Below are positions 1 through 10,461 of a DNA stretch of 64,000 nt, one piece after another (positions within the stretch are counted from its first letter, which is position 1; each line of letters opens with the position of its first letter). Origin of the DNA: Chrysophaeum taylorii (Eukaryota > Sar > Pelagophyceae > Pelagomonadales > Pelagomonadaceae); NCBI GenBank assembly GCA_029834535.1, contig JAQMWT010000186.1:47669-111668 (forward strand), written 5' to 3'. Below the pieces are notes generated by a model. That model was not told where the DNA came from and made no database searches. It saw nothing but the letters and a program-made list of their open reading frames with translations. Made by a program: the position numbers and the translations under genes.

Positions 1-97
1 TCGCGCTCGACGCGGCCTCGACGCCGTCGGCAATCGACTCTTCCATCGCCAGCCTCGCCTCGACCGCCTCGACCATGGGCTGCAACGCCTCCTCCAT
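1..97 (-). CDS. Partial N-terminus of an unidentified protein
   Basis: Read on the minus strand, an ATG at 97 opens a frame with no stop to the window edge. It gives about 32 residues rich in Ala, Glu and Val (begins MEEALQPMVEAVEARLAMEE). The base composition and the divergent arrangement with the kinesin resemble the other gene pairs here. The family cannot be recognised from so short a piece, and a chance open frame in GC-rich DNA is possible. Confidence 0.35.
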   Translation of the reverse strand, partial: MEEALQPMVEAVEARLAMEESIADGVEAASSA

Positions 98-242
98 TCG
101 GCCGCCTCCTCCTCCTCCTCCGAAAACCAATTTATTATATCGTCTGAAACCGGCCCTCCATCGCTCGTTACCGTTGAGGGTAAGGGTTATTAATTAACAC
201 GGTGGTGCCGCCGCCGCCGTTTGAACTTATTGCTTGTTCCCA

Positions 243-275
<33 letters not shown>
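98..275. promoter_or_regulatory. Putative divergent promoter region
   Basis: This 178-bp stretch separates the possible minus-strand gene from the kinesin ATG. It carries a CCT-type repeat at about 104-122, an AT-rich patch (ttaattaa) near 190, and a run of GAC triplets ending exactly at the kinesin ATG. The GAC run is probably 5' UTR. No defined promoter element is visible. Confidence 0.3.
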
Positions 276-276
<1 letters not shown>

Positions 277-1420
277 TGGAGCGCGTCCGCGTCGTGGTGC
301 GCGTGCGGCCTTCCAGCAGCGCCAAGGCAGCGGCGGCGGCGGCGGCGGCGGCGGGAACGCCGGCGGCACCACCACCGTGCGACGTCGTCGTCGCCGCCGG
401 CCGGACGGTCCGCGTGATGGGAAGCGATTCGACCAAGAGGTGCTTCGAGTTCGATGGCGTCCTCGATGCGCGGGCGACGCAGGCCGAGGCCTACGTGATG
501 GCGGCCAAGCCCGTGGTCGCCCGGGTTCTCGATGGATTCAACAGCACGATCATGGCCTACGGCCAGACGGGCTCGGGCAAGACGTACACGTTAGGTAACC
601 CGTCGGGCGACGCGACGGCCTTTGGCCAGAGCGTGCTCGGGCGGTGCGCGGGCGAGCTGTTCGAGGCCCTCTCCGAGGAGGCCGACCGCGTCACGGTAAC
701 CTACGTCGAGGTGTACAACGAGGCCGTCTACGACCTCTTGTCGCCCGAGGACGAGCCCTTGGCGCCGCTGTCGGTCCTGGACGACGCCAAAGGCCAGGTC
801 GTCGTAAGGAACGTCCTCGAACGCGAGGTCAGGACCGTCGAGGCCGTCGCGAGTCTCCTGAGGGCTGGGGGCACCCGGCGGCGCGTCGGCGCGACGGCGA
901 TGAACGCCGAGTCCTCGAGATCCCACGCGATCTGCACGATCCGCGTCACGCGTCTCGACGGCAGAGACGGAAAGCTCTCGGTCGTCGACCTCGCGGGCTC
1001 GGAGCGCGCGAGGAAGACCGGCGCGCAGGGCGACCGCCTCGCCGAGGGCATCCAGATCAACAAGGGCCTCCTGGTGCTGGGGCAGGTGATTTCGGCCCTC
1101 GCGTCAAGGGAGGACCACGCCCCCTTTCGCGACTCGAAGCTCACGCGCCTCCTCCGCGACTCGCTGGGCGGGACGGCGACCACCGTCATGGTCGCGTGCG
1201 TCGCGCCGGAACACGACCATCGCGACGAGACCACCAACACGCTCCGGTATGCCGCGCGGGCGCGAAACGTATCCAACGTGACGGTGCGCCACGTCGTCGC
1301 GGCCGCCGACGACAACGACGACGTTTCCGGCGCCGTCGCGGCGCTCCGGCTCGAGAACGCCGAGCTCAAGCGCGAACTCCGAGCCGCGTATGAACGTCTC
1401 GCTGCCACCCCTGAGCCGCC

Positions 1421-1454
<34 letters not shown>

Positions 1455-3150
1455 CGAGGGGGAGGAAGTCACCAGCAACAACAACAACAACAACAACAAC
1501 AACACCACGCGTCGCGATATCATCATCAGAAGGACGAGCTTGGGGAGGACCCGATGATGTCGTTCTCCGAGGACGACGACGAGCCGCGACGGTTCACCGA
1601 GGAAAGCTGGGGGCACTCGGAGGAGGAGGAGTCACCGACGCTCCGCGCCAAGGTGGCAGAGGCCGTGCGGACGCTCGAGGAGGAGCTGGACTACCTCGAG
1701 CGAGCGCGCGACGAGGTCGCGGCCGAACTCAAGCAAAAGCAGGCAGCATTGTCGACGACGACAGCGCCCGCCGAGAAGCGCAAGGAGATCGAGGCGCTGC
1801 GCAAGGAGCTCGCGGCGCGCTCGAACAAACTGAACGCCAAGGCACGCGAGCTCGAGGCGGCGAGGGCCGACCGAGACCGCCTGCGGACCGAGATGGTCGA
1901 GGCGCGGGCCAAGCGCGTCGAGCTCGAGAAGCGACTGCGCGGCGAGGCGGCCGCACGGGCCAAGGGAGCGCGCGAGGCCGAGATCGCCGTACGACGCGCG
2001 ACGCGCGAGACCGAAAAGTCCAAGGCAGCGCTCGTGAAACTCGAGCGCGTCCACGAGCTCCAGAAGGCGGCGCTCCGGCGCGAGCGCGACGAGACCTCGA
2101 AGCGCGCCGCGTCCGAGCGCCGCCGCAAGCTCCTCGACGACGCGGCTGGCCGCGCGCGCCGCGACAAGGTCCTCGCGCGACAGCAGCACCAGCTCAACGC
2201 GCAGCACCAAGACGACCGCGCGCGCTGGGGCGGCGACACGACGCTCGACGCCCGCCTCGAAGCGAACGTCTCGGACGACGTCGCTCGCGCCCTCAAGACC
2301 CGCGCGTCCGACGTCCCGAAGATCCACCTGCCCCCGCTGAGTGCGGCCGACGCGCGCCTCGCGCTTCGCTGGTACCACGCCGAGATCGTGCGCCTCAGGA
2401 CGGCCGCGCAACGCGCGGTGAGGCCCCGTCTTTCCTCGTCCCGCCCGCGTCGACGAGCGCAACAAAAGCCGCCTGCGAGGGACAACGACAGCGAGAGCTC
2501 GTGGGTCGAGGAGGAAGAGGAGGAGGTTGTTGATGACACGACGTATCGCCGGACGAGCAAACCCAAATCCAAGCCAAAGAAGCGAGAAAACGCCGACGAA
2601 ATCGACGGCATGACCGTCGCCGAGCTCAAGAACGCGCTCAGGGACGTTGGCCTCAAGCTCGGTGGTCGCAAGAGCGAGCTCGTCGCCCGCCTCCGCGAGC
2701 ACCGTCAAGCCTCCAAAGTTGTTGTCGTCGCTGCCTACGACTGCGCCTCCGAGTGCGATGGCGAGCTCGGATTCCTCCGCGGAGACCGCATCGCCGTCGC
2801 CGAACAGAGCGACGACGGCTGGTGCGCCGCTCCTTTTTTGTTTGCAGCGAGCGATTCGCAGGTGGAAGGGTGTGCTCGAACGAACCGGCGAGACCGGCCT
2901 TTTCCCGGCGAACTACGTCGTCCTCCTCGAACGGGGCGAGTTGCCTTCCGAACAGCCCGCCGCCGACGACAACGGCGCCTCTGCTGCCAACGATGAGAAT
3001 GATCCAGGTCCTCTTTTTCATGATGAGCCTCCTCCTGCTGTAACGCCCGTCGCCGAGCGCGACGACCAGAGCAGCGACGCACCGACGAGCGACAAGAACG
3101 CCCGCGCCCCGCTCGTCGACCTCGTCCAGATCGATCCTCAGTTTGCTTGA
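276..3150 (+). CDS. Kinesin motor protein with SAP and SH3 tail domains
   Basis: Microtubule-dependent ATPase motor, join(276..2821, 2862..3150), 944 residues. The motor head (about 1-345) shows the P-loop GQTGSGKT near residue 95, switch I SSRSH near 212 and switch II DLAGSER near 237. Poly-Asp and poly-Gln/His tracts follow (about 383-415), then a long charged coiled coil (about 450-640). A SAP motif lies at about 777-810 (MTVAELKNALRDVGLKLGG) and an SH3 domain at about 813-870. The SH3 is continuous only if a 40-nt GT-AG intron (2822-2861) is removed, which rebuilds DDGWWKGVLERTGETGLFP. The start is the ATG just after the GAC repeat; in-frame TTG codons upstream were rejected. The head is certain. 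Subfamily and cargo are unknown. SAP suggests chromatin contact, SH3 a proline-rich partner (inference). Confidence 0.93.
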
Positions 3151-4389
3151 TGCACTCCCCCGTGTCTCTCTCTGCTGCGATGGATTTTTTACCGTCATGC
3201 CTGCTGGTGTCGCTCGGGGCACTATTGATGATGCAGCTCCTACTCCATTCCTCCTCTGCCCCTTGTCGACATATCTCTCGCTGCTACCAAACAAGCCGGC
3301 GATGGGGCGGGGACCCGACGAGCATGCATGTCAGAGGCCCTAACATCGACGGTTGCTCACGAGGTCCGTGGTTTATGAATGAAGGAACGCGCTTCAGATT
3401 TTTTTTACGACCTCGAGCTTAATAATGAAACAGCGCATCATCATGCGTGCGTGCGTGCGTTCGTTCTGGGGTCTACAGCCCCACCTCGCGAAGCGAGCAG
3501 CAGCCCACCAGTTCGAGCGCCCGTGCTGCAAACCGCGTCACTGTAGTGGCGGCACGAATCACGACAACGCTCGCTTGCTCGTCCAACGACCATCTTATAT
3601 ATCTCTCTCTTAAGGGTGGTGACTAAAGTCTCAAGAAGATCACGGACGACCGCAGTAGATATCCATGGTGGCGCGATCTGGCCACAGCCGCGACCCTAGG
3701 ATGCGGCGGAAACCGTGCTCCTCTAGTCGAGGCGCAGCAGCATGCCGGGAGTCGTTGACGCAAACGAGGGGTTTTTGGGGGCAGGGGCAGTCTGTCAAGC
3801 ATATCGCCACGGGCGCTTACTTGTTGCTCGAAAGTGTTTGCTCGTTCCGTGGTGAACGAACGACACACGTTGGTAAGGGCCAGCATCGGCGCTCTGCCAG
3901 TTGGAATAGCACGCTGTCGCAAGAAGTACTTTCTTTGGGTACCAGGATGTGGTAAAAAAAGCAATATTGACGCAATGCCGAAGTTTGACGATTTGGTGTT
4001 ATATTAAGAGCGCACACCGCGCGTTCATGCTTGGTTGTTCGAGATCGCGGATATGACATTCGACCATATTATTAAGCAAAACAACGACGGCTGCATGTCA
4101 CGCGGCCTGGCGGCTCTTGAGCGATGTGCGGCGCGCTCAATGCTCGCGCCAATCCTGCGACGCTCCCACGTGGATGATGGCGTCGCCATCGCTACGTCCA
4201 GTCACATCAGCGACTTTTTTGCAAAGCGCTCCGAGGAAGACGTCAGATCACGGGTTGAACGAAATGGCGCCGCCAGCAGAAGCGCTGCCGCCACCCAGGA
4301 GTGCGTCGGTGGTCTCACGAACAAACAAAGATCTCTCGCAATAATGTTCTCTCGCACTATCTACCCCCTCCCCAGAAGGATATAACCTG
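3151..4389. other. Intergenic region, no convincing gene
   Basis: About 1.2 kb of mixed composition between the kinesin and the prolyl-hydroxylase-like gene. Short open frames exist on both strands, but none has a recognisable domain or the G/C third-position bias of the neighbours. A short TGCG repeat lies near 3443-3462. Parts are likely UTR. Confidence 0.6.
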
Positions 4390-5119
4390 ATGCGCGACGC
4401 GTTGTGCATCGAGGTGATCGCCCGGCGAGTCGAGAGCGAAGGGTACGTTGTCGTAGATTTCGCGATGGGCGCGGCGCACGCGGCGGTGCGGCTCGCACCG
4501 CACCCGCGTAAGTACGGCAACAGGAGCTCCGCGCGGAATGTGAGGCGCTCGACAAGGCCAAGGTGACCCGCCTCGGGGGTAGCGCGTCGTATCGGCGGCT
4601 CAGGCGACGATCGCGACGGGGAGTCGTCAGGCTGTTGCTGCCGAGAAGCGTGACGATCGGATCGCATGGCTTAACAAAGCGTCAACGCCGGCGATCGCGG
4701 CTCATCGTTTGTCGATGGAAGCGCTCCGCGGCGAACTGGAACGCGCGCTTGACTTGCGAACCGATGCCTCGACCTTTATGTGCGCCGAATACGCAGAGGG
4801 ATCTCGCGGCTACGTGCGGCATCGCGACGCGGCGCCGACCAGGCCGTCTGGTCGCAAGCTCACGGCGATCTACTACCTCAACCCGTCGTGGTCGCCCGCC
4901 GCCGCCGGCCAGCTGCTCCTTTGGCCGAAGGAAGGAGCCAGGGTTGCGCCTGTCTCGATCGCTCCGCTGAATGATCGACTTGTTGTGTTCAAATCGTTTC
5001 TCGAGCACCAAGTCCTTCCGAGCCGCGCGCCGCGACTGGCCGTGACGGCCTGGTTCTACAATAGACTCGAGCTCGGTCTCGAACTTATCGCCGAGAAATC
5101 ACGGCTCGAGGACACGTAG
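4390..5119 (+). pseudogene. EGLN-type 2-oxoglutarate prolyl hydroxylase, frame-disrupted
   Basis: The intact part (frame from about 4650 to 5119) has the double-stranded beta-helix of EGLN/PHD prolyl 4-hydroxylases. The iron ligands appear as YVRHRDA (His and Asp) and FLEHQV (His), followed by the 2OG-binding Arg in APRLAVTAWFYN. LTAIYYLNPSW is typical of the family, and DDRIAWLN upstream matches its RgDkI-W element. N-terminal pieces lie in other frames: an ATG at 4390 (ALCIEVIARRVESEGYVVVD), then QELRAECEALDKAKVTRL, then ARRIGGSGDDRD. Three frame changes in 260 bp cannot be joined by plausible introns; the 16-nt GTAAGT...CAG at 4508-4523 gives the wrong frame. This is either a recent pseudogene or sequence error, because all catalytic residues survive. 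EGLN enzymes use Fe(II), O2 and 2OG to hydroxylate proline. Confidence 0.68.
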
Positions 5120-6179
5120 TCTTTGCGTCCATCAAGGGCACCTCATCATAAATGATTAGGACCCTCCCGGATGTCGTATCTCCAAGCCTCGCGCGAGTTT
5201 TCTCCTCTATTACCAACCGAGCTCGGGAGAGACCACCATAGGTTAGATGTCGTCTCTCCGTCACCAAGCCCGCGCGCCAATTTGTTTCCTCCTCTTCGCT
5301 CGCTCGCTCGCCTGCCTGCCTGCCTCTAGTATAAAATAAGCAAAAGAAAGACCATAGGTAAGAAACGCGGGAGATCACTCTGTGTACATGCGCAAACTAG
5401 GGGGTGCAGGGAAAACTCGTGGAGCAAGGCATCATCATCATCATCATCATCATGAGGGGTTAACAACGGTCATTTGATGTCTGTCGCGGAGAAGGAGCGC
5501 GCGCGCGCGAGGAAGGAGAGTCGCGAGCGCGAGAAATAGAGAACCTCCTGACTACAGCAGAAACGAGGTGAGAGCAGGCAAGAAGCGGCTAGAAGTAGGC
5601 GAGCGACATGGTAGAGCGCAGCAATAATGGTCGCGGGCAAGCTAGAAGAGAGTTCCAACGACGTGATCCGGACGCGACGTTGCGCTTGGAACGACGACGA
5701 CGAGGAGGAGGACGACGACGATCCGCGCGCTGAAAAATGGGAAGGCCAAGGTGGTGTGTAGTTGTTGAGGCCCCCAACATAGGGATAATGAGCGTCGCGG
5801 CAGGCGTATGGATGTGCTGCTCGATTCGAGGGAGCCCGTAGCAAAACAATGAAAAAAGAAGGGGGGACAGTCCAGTCCAGTCGAGAGGAAAAATGGAGCG
5901 GGGCGCGGTGTTAGCGCCACGCGAAGATCGCATCTCCCGGGTTTTTATTCGGAATCACAGAGGGCCCGTGGAAGGGGCACGAGGCATCAAAAAATCAAAG
6001 GAGTCTAGTTCCTGGGTGGGTGATCAGGTAGGTGAGATACATACTTTTTGCTGGCGGCAGCAGTGACAGACAATTGCGGCGGATAACTTAAAACTGGACG
6101 GAGCCAAGATGTAGTTGGGTCGAAGTACGTGCATAGCTTCGATTGTGTCCATGAGACAGAGACAGAGACAGACAGCGCG
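5120..6179. other. Intergenic region with simple repeats
   Basis: About 1.06 kb without a supportable gene. It holds a diverged direct repeat (a unit starting gatgtcgtatctcc near 5170 and gatgtcgtctctcc near 5246, each ending near a gaccataggt-like string), GCTC/GCCT tetranucleotides near 5300-5330, ATC triplets at 5430-5453, and a GACAGA run near 6152-6173. Reading frames on the minus strand are low-complexity. Confidence 0.55.
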
Positions 6180-6845
6180 CTAGAGCGAAAAAGAACGCGG
6201 TGCCATCGGCTTGCGAGCGGTGGCACCCCGCGCGGCCGCGACGAGGTTGATCGTGAGCGTGGGCCTGTCCGTGGCGGTGGGATTCACGGCGGCGGGTATG
6301 GCGGCGGCGGCGAGCTGCGGTTGGTGGTGGGTGTGTTCGGGAACTGCCGCGGTGCCCGGGAAGGGTTCGGGTTCTCCTTTGAGGGGCCCCGAGCTGCGAA
6401 AGAGCCTGGGCTGGACCTCGATCGACTCGTTGAGAAGACTCGAATTCTGAAACCTCGTGATCATCGACTGGCGACCTTGGATGCGGGCGTAGGTGATGGC
6501 GCAGACCTTGCCGCTCCGGAAGCAGCTCCAGCGGCGGCCGTGGAACTCCTGGTAGAACGCGGGCGCGTCGCGATAGTCGATGAGGTTGATGAAGGCGTAA
6601 CCGACGTTACACTTGTTCTTGAAATCGATGGGGAGGTAGAAGAAGTCGTAGCATTTCTTAAACTTTACGTTGATCTCGTCCAGCACGGCTTGCTGCGTGT
6701 ACTTGTTCGGTATGTTGCGGACCATCAACGTCGTGCGCTGGTCCGACCCGTTGACGGCGCGGTCGAAATCAAAGGCAAAGTCGGCCGGATTCGAGTTGTT
6801 CGCGGCCGCCGCGGGGGAGTAGGTGCTCGGCGACGCCGCCCCAAA

Positions 6846-6876
<31 letters not shown>

Positions 6877-7695
6877 GTCGGGCGGGTCGTCGAGGCGCCG
6901 TCGCGGCGGCGGTTGGCTCGGCGGGACGTCGGGCTCGAGGTCTGCTGCTGCTGCTGCTGCGGGTTGGGCGCGCGACGCTGGTGGAGCAGAGCGTGGTCGG
7001 ATTGGCGCAACTGCGCGGCGTCCGGGATTGGTCCCAGGATCGGCGGGCCGTTGTTACGCGCCGTCTGCGTCGTCAGGTGGCGCTGCGCTAACAGAAAATC
7101 GTCAAAACTGGCAGAATCGTCGCGACGCGCTAGGAGGGGTCCGCCGCCGTGCGAGTTGGCCGCCATCGGAGCCCAGGTCGTGTCGTCTCGCGCGTCGAAG
7201 TGGTCGGGCGGCATGTAGAGCGCGATCGGCGGCTGATGCTGGTGATGGTGTTGTTGCTGTTCGGGGGCGAAGGTCGAGGGCTCGGCGGCGGCGAAGCTCT
7301 GGCGACCGGGGTGTTGGTGCTGCAGAGGTTCGACGAAAGCGCCGCGGATTGACGAGAGGTCCGGGCTTGCGATGTGGTGGCGGTGGTGCAAGCCACCGTC
7401 TGCGGAGTCGCTGGCGGGCACGAACGAGGGGAAGGACGAGGTGCGCGCGACCGGATCGAAGATATCGCGGTTGAGATGGAAGGGGGCGGCGGCGGGGGCG
7501 CTGGCGGCGATGGTCACGAGGTGGTCAGCGTCGCTGAAGGTGGCGCGGTCCTTGCGGCGGCCGCCGTCCTCGGAGTCGTCGAGGTGAAACGAGTAGTAGG
7601 GGTTCTCGTAGTGGTGGCGGTTCGCGCATTCGTCGATGGTTCGCAGCTCGTCGGCGCGGCGGGAAACGGGGGCCGCGAAGGAGCGGCGACCCACG

Positions 7696-7727
<32 letters not shown>

Positions 7728-8890
7728 AAGGAAAAGGGCGTCGAAGGTGGCGCGGTCCTGTGGTATGGCGGTCCTCGCGGCGGCGGCGGCGAAGTGGTGC
7801 TCGGGAAGGCTCGAGCGGACGGAGAGTTGGTCGTTGTTGTTGAAGCTGTCGCGCGAGGAGGACGAGTCGGAGCCGACGAGCGAGGACTGGGACTGGCGGG
7901 CGGTCGCGAAGGAGGAGACCATCGAGACGAAGGAGGCCCCGGCACCCGAGGGTCGCGGAGAGGTGAAGAGGCGTTCCTCTTTGCGCCAATTGTCCAAGAG
8001 AGAGCCGAGGGCGCGGAGGGTAGCGATCTCGGCATCGCTCGGGGACTGGATCGCGACGCCGAGGCCCGAGTCGTCGGCCCCGGGAGCCAGCTCGCTCACC
8101 GCGCGCTCGGCGTCGGTGCGGTTGTAAAAGGTGACGGTGAAGAGGACCGAGCCGGCGAGGGTCGCCTTGCGAACGTCCTCGATGTCGCCGTAGTGGTTCT
8201 GGTGGAAGACGGCCCGCAGGTCGGGTTCGGCGCTGTTGGCGGGCATGCCGGAGATGACGATCGTCCGCGACTCGAGGAGGAGCCAGTCGCGCGGGTCGGT
8301 GTCCTTGGTCGGCACCGGGACGTGGGCGATGCTGCGCGCCGCGACGTCGCCCGTTTGCGGAATCGCGCGACGCAGGTCGTCGGGGATCTGGCGGCGGGCG
8401 ATCGCGGCGTGGCGGACGTCGGAAAACTGAAGGAAGACGAGCCCCCGCGTCGCCTGGAACTCGGTGATCGCCGCGCTCACGGTCCCGACCCGCGCCTACA
8501 AAACAAACAAAGGGGCGTCTGTCTCTCTCTCTCTCTCTCTTTGGTCGACGAAAAAACGCTCACGCTCGCGTCGTAGACGATCTGGGGCGAGGCTCGGTGC
8601 ACCCCGAAGAGGACGAGGGAGCGGCTCGAGCCATCGCTGTCGCGGAGGAGGTAGGGCGCGAGGTCGTTCGGGCAGCGGTGGGTCCAGTCCGGGCGCCGTG
8701 ACTCCTCGGGGAGCGATATCTGCTCGTTTAGGTGGGGGAGCGCGTCGACGAGGTCCGACGTCTTGAAGTCCCAGGTGTCAGCGGCTGCTGCTGCTGCTGC
8801 TGCTGCTGCGAAGGGACCCACCTCCAGGAGGGGCTCGTCGTCGGGAAAGTCGCGGCGCAAAAAGTCGGGCAGCGGAGCTCCCACCATCAT
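6180..8890 (-). CDS. Mei2-like RNA-binding protein
   Basis: complement(join(6180..8495, 8564..8890)), 880 residues. The C-terminal RRM (about 695-800) is the Mei2-specific type: TTLMVRNIPNKYTQ (RNP2 region), a long linker with YDFFYLPIDFKNKCNVGYAF (RNP1) and FHGRRW. A degenerate RRM begins in exon 1 (SLVLFGVHRA) and continues in exon 2 (GLVFLQFSDVRHAAIA), joined by a 68-nt GT-AG intron (8496-8563). A second weak RRM follows (TIVISGMPAN). The middle is long, disordered and rich in Gln, His and Ser; poly-Ala, poly-Gln and poly-Gly runs come from triplet repeats. In yeasts and plants Mei2-like proteins bind RNA and control meiosis or differentiation; the role here is unknown. The start is the ATG-ATG at 8890. 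Confidence 0.9.
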
Positions 8891-9004
8891 GGCTGCTGCG
8901 CAAGTAGCCTACTGCCTGTAGTAGTGGCAATTTTCGCGCTAACGGACGTATGCGTGTTCTGACCCACGTGGTGTTGACCTTGAGCGAATCCTAACCACCA
9001 TCTG
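8891..9004. promoter_or_regulatory. Divergent promoter, 114 bp
   Basis: Separates the ATG codons of the Mei2-like gene (minus) and the TauD-fold gene (plus). It must hold both 5' UTRs and both promoters. No TATA-like box is evident. Confidence 0.4.
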
Positions 9005-9946
9005 ATGATCTTCGAGGGAACCGAAGCGCGACGGGTTGCCGAAGTGGCCCAACTCGAAGCGGGGACGGCCCTCGAGTGGATCCTCGAGGCCCCGCAGCAC
9101 ACTCTACTCTCCGAGTCGAGCCTCCGGGCCCCCGGCGGCGAGTGCGTGGCTATTCTCGAATGCACGCCGGACTACGCGACAAAACTCGGCTCTGTGGTCC
9201 GCGGGGAGGGCGACGTCGGCCGCGCCATCGCGCCGCTCCAGACCGTCGTGCGCCGCGAGCTCGAGGCCGGGGGCTGCGTGGTCGCGCGCCGCGTGCCCCT
9301 CGACGCGAGCCATAAGTCGGCGGCGGCCGTTTGCGCGGCTTTCGGGTGCGGCGTCGAGCAGCATTCGGTCGTCGACAAACGCCTCGGCAACGACGCGCCC
9401 TATCCGGGAGCGCCGCTCGACGCGGTGTGTGTCGCCGTCGCGCGTCCGGCCTGCAAGGCGACGACGGCGCGCCTTCGCCGCGTCGACGACGTCATAAACG
9501 CCCTTTCGCCGCGCTCGCGCGCGGCCCTCGAGGATGACCTCGCCTTCGAGCTTCGCGGCGGGACCCCGCGCGCGGCGCCCGTCATTGCGCAGGATAAAAA
9601 GCGCCGACCCACCCTCCAGTTTTCCCGCGAGCTCCAGGAAAACGTCGAGTGGGCTGCGGCCGCCACCGAGGCCGTCTGCGACGCCCTCTCCGAGCTCGAC
9701 CTTCTCTGTGCCGACGACACACCTTCCTTGGCCCTCGGCCTTCGGGCCAACGACATCCTCGTCATCGACGCCCGCCGCTGGCTCTACGCCATCCGCCACG
9801 ACGAGCTCCCCGGCTCGGACCTCCGCTTTTCCCGGGGCATCTGGATGCCTGCGGCCGCGCTCCCCCCCCTCGAACGCGACATCGCTCCCACCGAGCCCCT
9901 CCTCCTCCGCGGCCGGATCCCCGCCGCCCCCGCCGCCGCCGCCTAA
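9005..9946 (+). CDS. TauD-fold dioxygenase-like protein, catalytic His apparently lost
   Basis: 313 residues from ATG 9005, single exon. The layout resembles the TauD / gamma-butyrobetaine / trimethyllysine dioxygenase group: PYPGAPLDAVCVAVARP where the family has the first His-x-Asp, SPRSRAALEDDLAFELRGG, then APVIAQDKKRRPTLQFSREL, and near the C-terminus LRANDILVIDARRWLYAIR, like the family's GDivv.DNrRvLHGR. Here the proximal His-x-Asp position reads LGNDAPY and the distal His is Tyr (WLYAIR), so the iron triad looks broken. The C-terminus is Pro/Ala-rich. The fold assignment is inference from pattern; the protein may be a pseudoenzyme or an unrelated family. Confidence 0.55.
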   Translation: MIFEGTEARRVAEVAQLEAGTALEWILEAPQHTLLSESSLRAPGGECVAILECTPDYATKLGSVVRGEGDVGRAIAPLQTVVRRELEAGGCVVARRVPLDASHKSAAAVCAAFGCGVEQHSVVDKRLGNDAPYPGAPLDAVCVAVARPACKATTARLRRVDDVINALSPRSRAALEDDLAFELRGGTPRAAPVIAQDKKRRPTLQFSRELQENVEWAAAATEAVCDALSELDLLCADDTPSLALGLRANDILVIDARRWLYAIRHDELPGSDLRFSRGIWMPAAALPPLERDIAPTEPLLLRGRIPAAPAAAA

Positions 9947-10074
9947 CCCGTCGGACACCAACCGTTTTTTTCCTGCTTGAATACCCTTCTTTCTTTTTTT
10001 ACGACGCCGGGCCAAATCCTTACTACTAATCGGAAGATCCTTACTACTAATCGACAGATGTCTGTCTGTCTGTC

Positions 10075-10105
<31 letters not shown>

Positions 10106-10461
10106 GTGTGTGTGTCTGTCTGTAGGTGAACTTGCTGGGACCAGGTGAACTTACCGGGGTTTGAGATTGGGACGAGGTGAAAACTTAGTGACGAGGTGAG
10201 CTTACTGGGGTTTTAAGAGTAAACGCGAAGGTTAGCGGCGTGTGCGGATCGAAGCAGCTTAGATTGGCGGGGGTGAGAGCGACGAGCTCGAAGGAGAGTG
10301 GGTGTGAGCGCGAGTGGGGGCCCGCGGTTATTAAACAAGAGGTTTTTCTAGAAATATACATCGTCGTGTCATCGACGGTCAAGTTTTCTTCTCAAATTAT
10401 CGGCGGCGTTTTCGGATCATCTACTAATCGCGCCTCCAAACTTAAACCCTACATCATCTCC
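9947..10461. other. Intergenic region with dispersed repeat and GTCT microsatellite
   Basis: Holds two copies of a cttactactaatcg unit (10018-10055), a GTCT/TCTG tract at about 10057-10123, and three degenerate gaggtgaactta-like units (10130-10215). An 18-nt part (actactaatcgacagatg, 10043-10060) recurs exactly at 53291-53308. The frame upstream of the next ATG is open but has no coding character. Confidence 0.6.
10057..10123. repeat. GTCT tetranucleotide microsatellite
   Basis: An imperfect run of gtctgtct units interrupted by tctc and gtgtgt. It sits between two genes in an apparently non-coding stretch. Confidence 0.85.

Noticed and set aside
4508-4523. GTAAGT...CAG as a 16-nt intron in the prolyl hydroxylase gene
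   Set aside because: Removal puts the following exon in the wrong frame, and 16 nt is below known spliceosomal intron sizes.
10057-10123. Repeat block resembling a CRISPR-like array
   Set aside because: It is a plain GTCT microsatellite without spacers; the sequence is eukaryotic.
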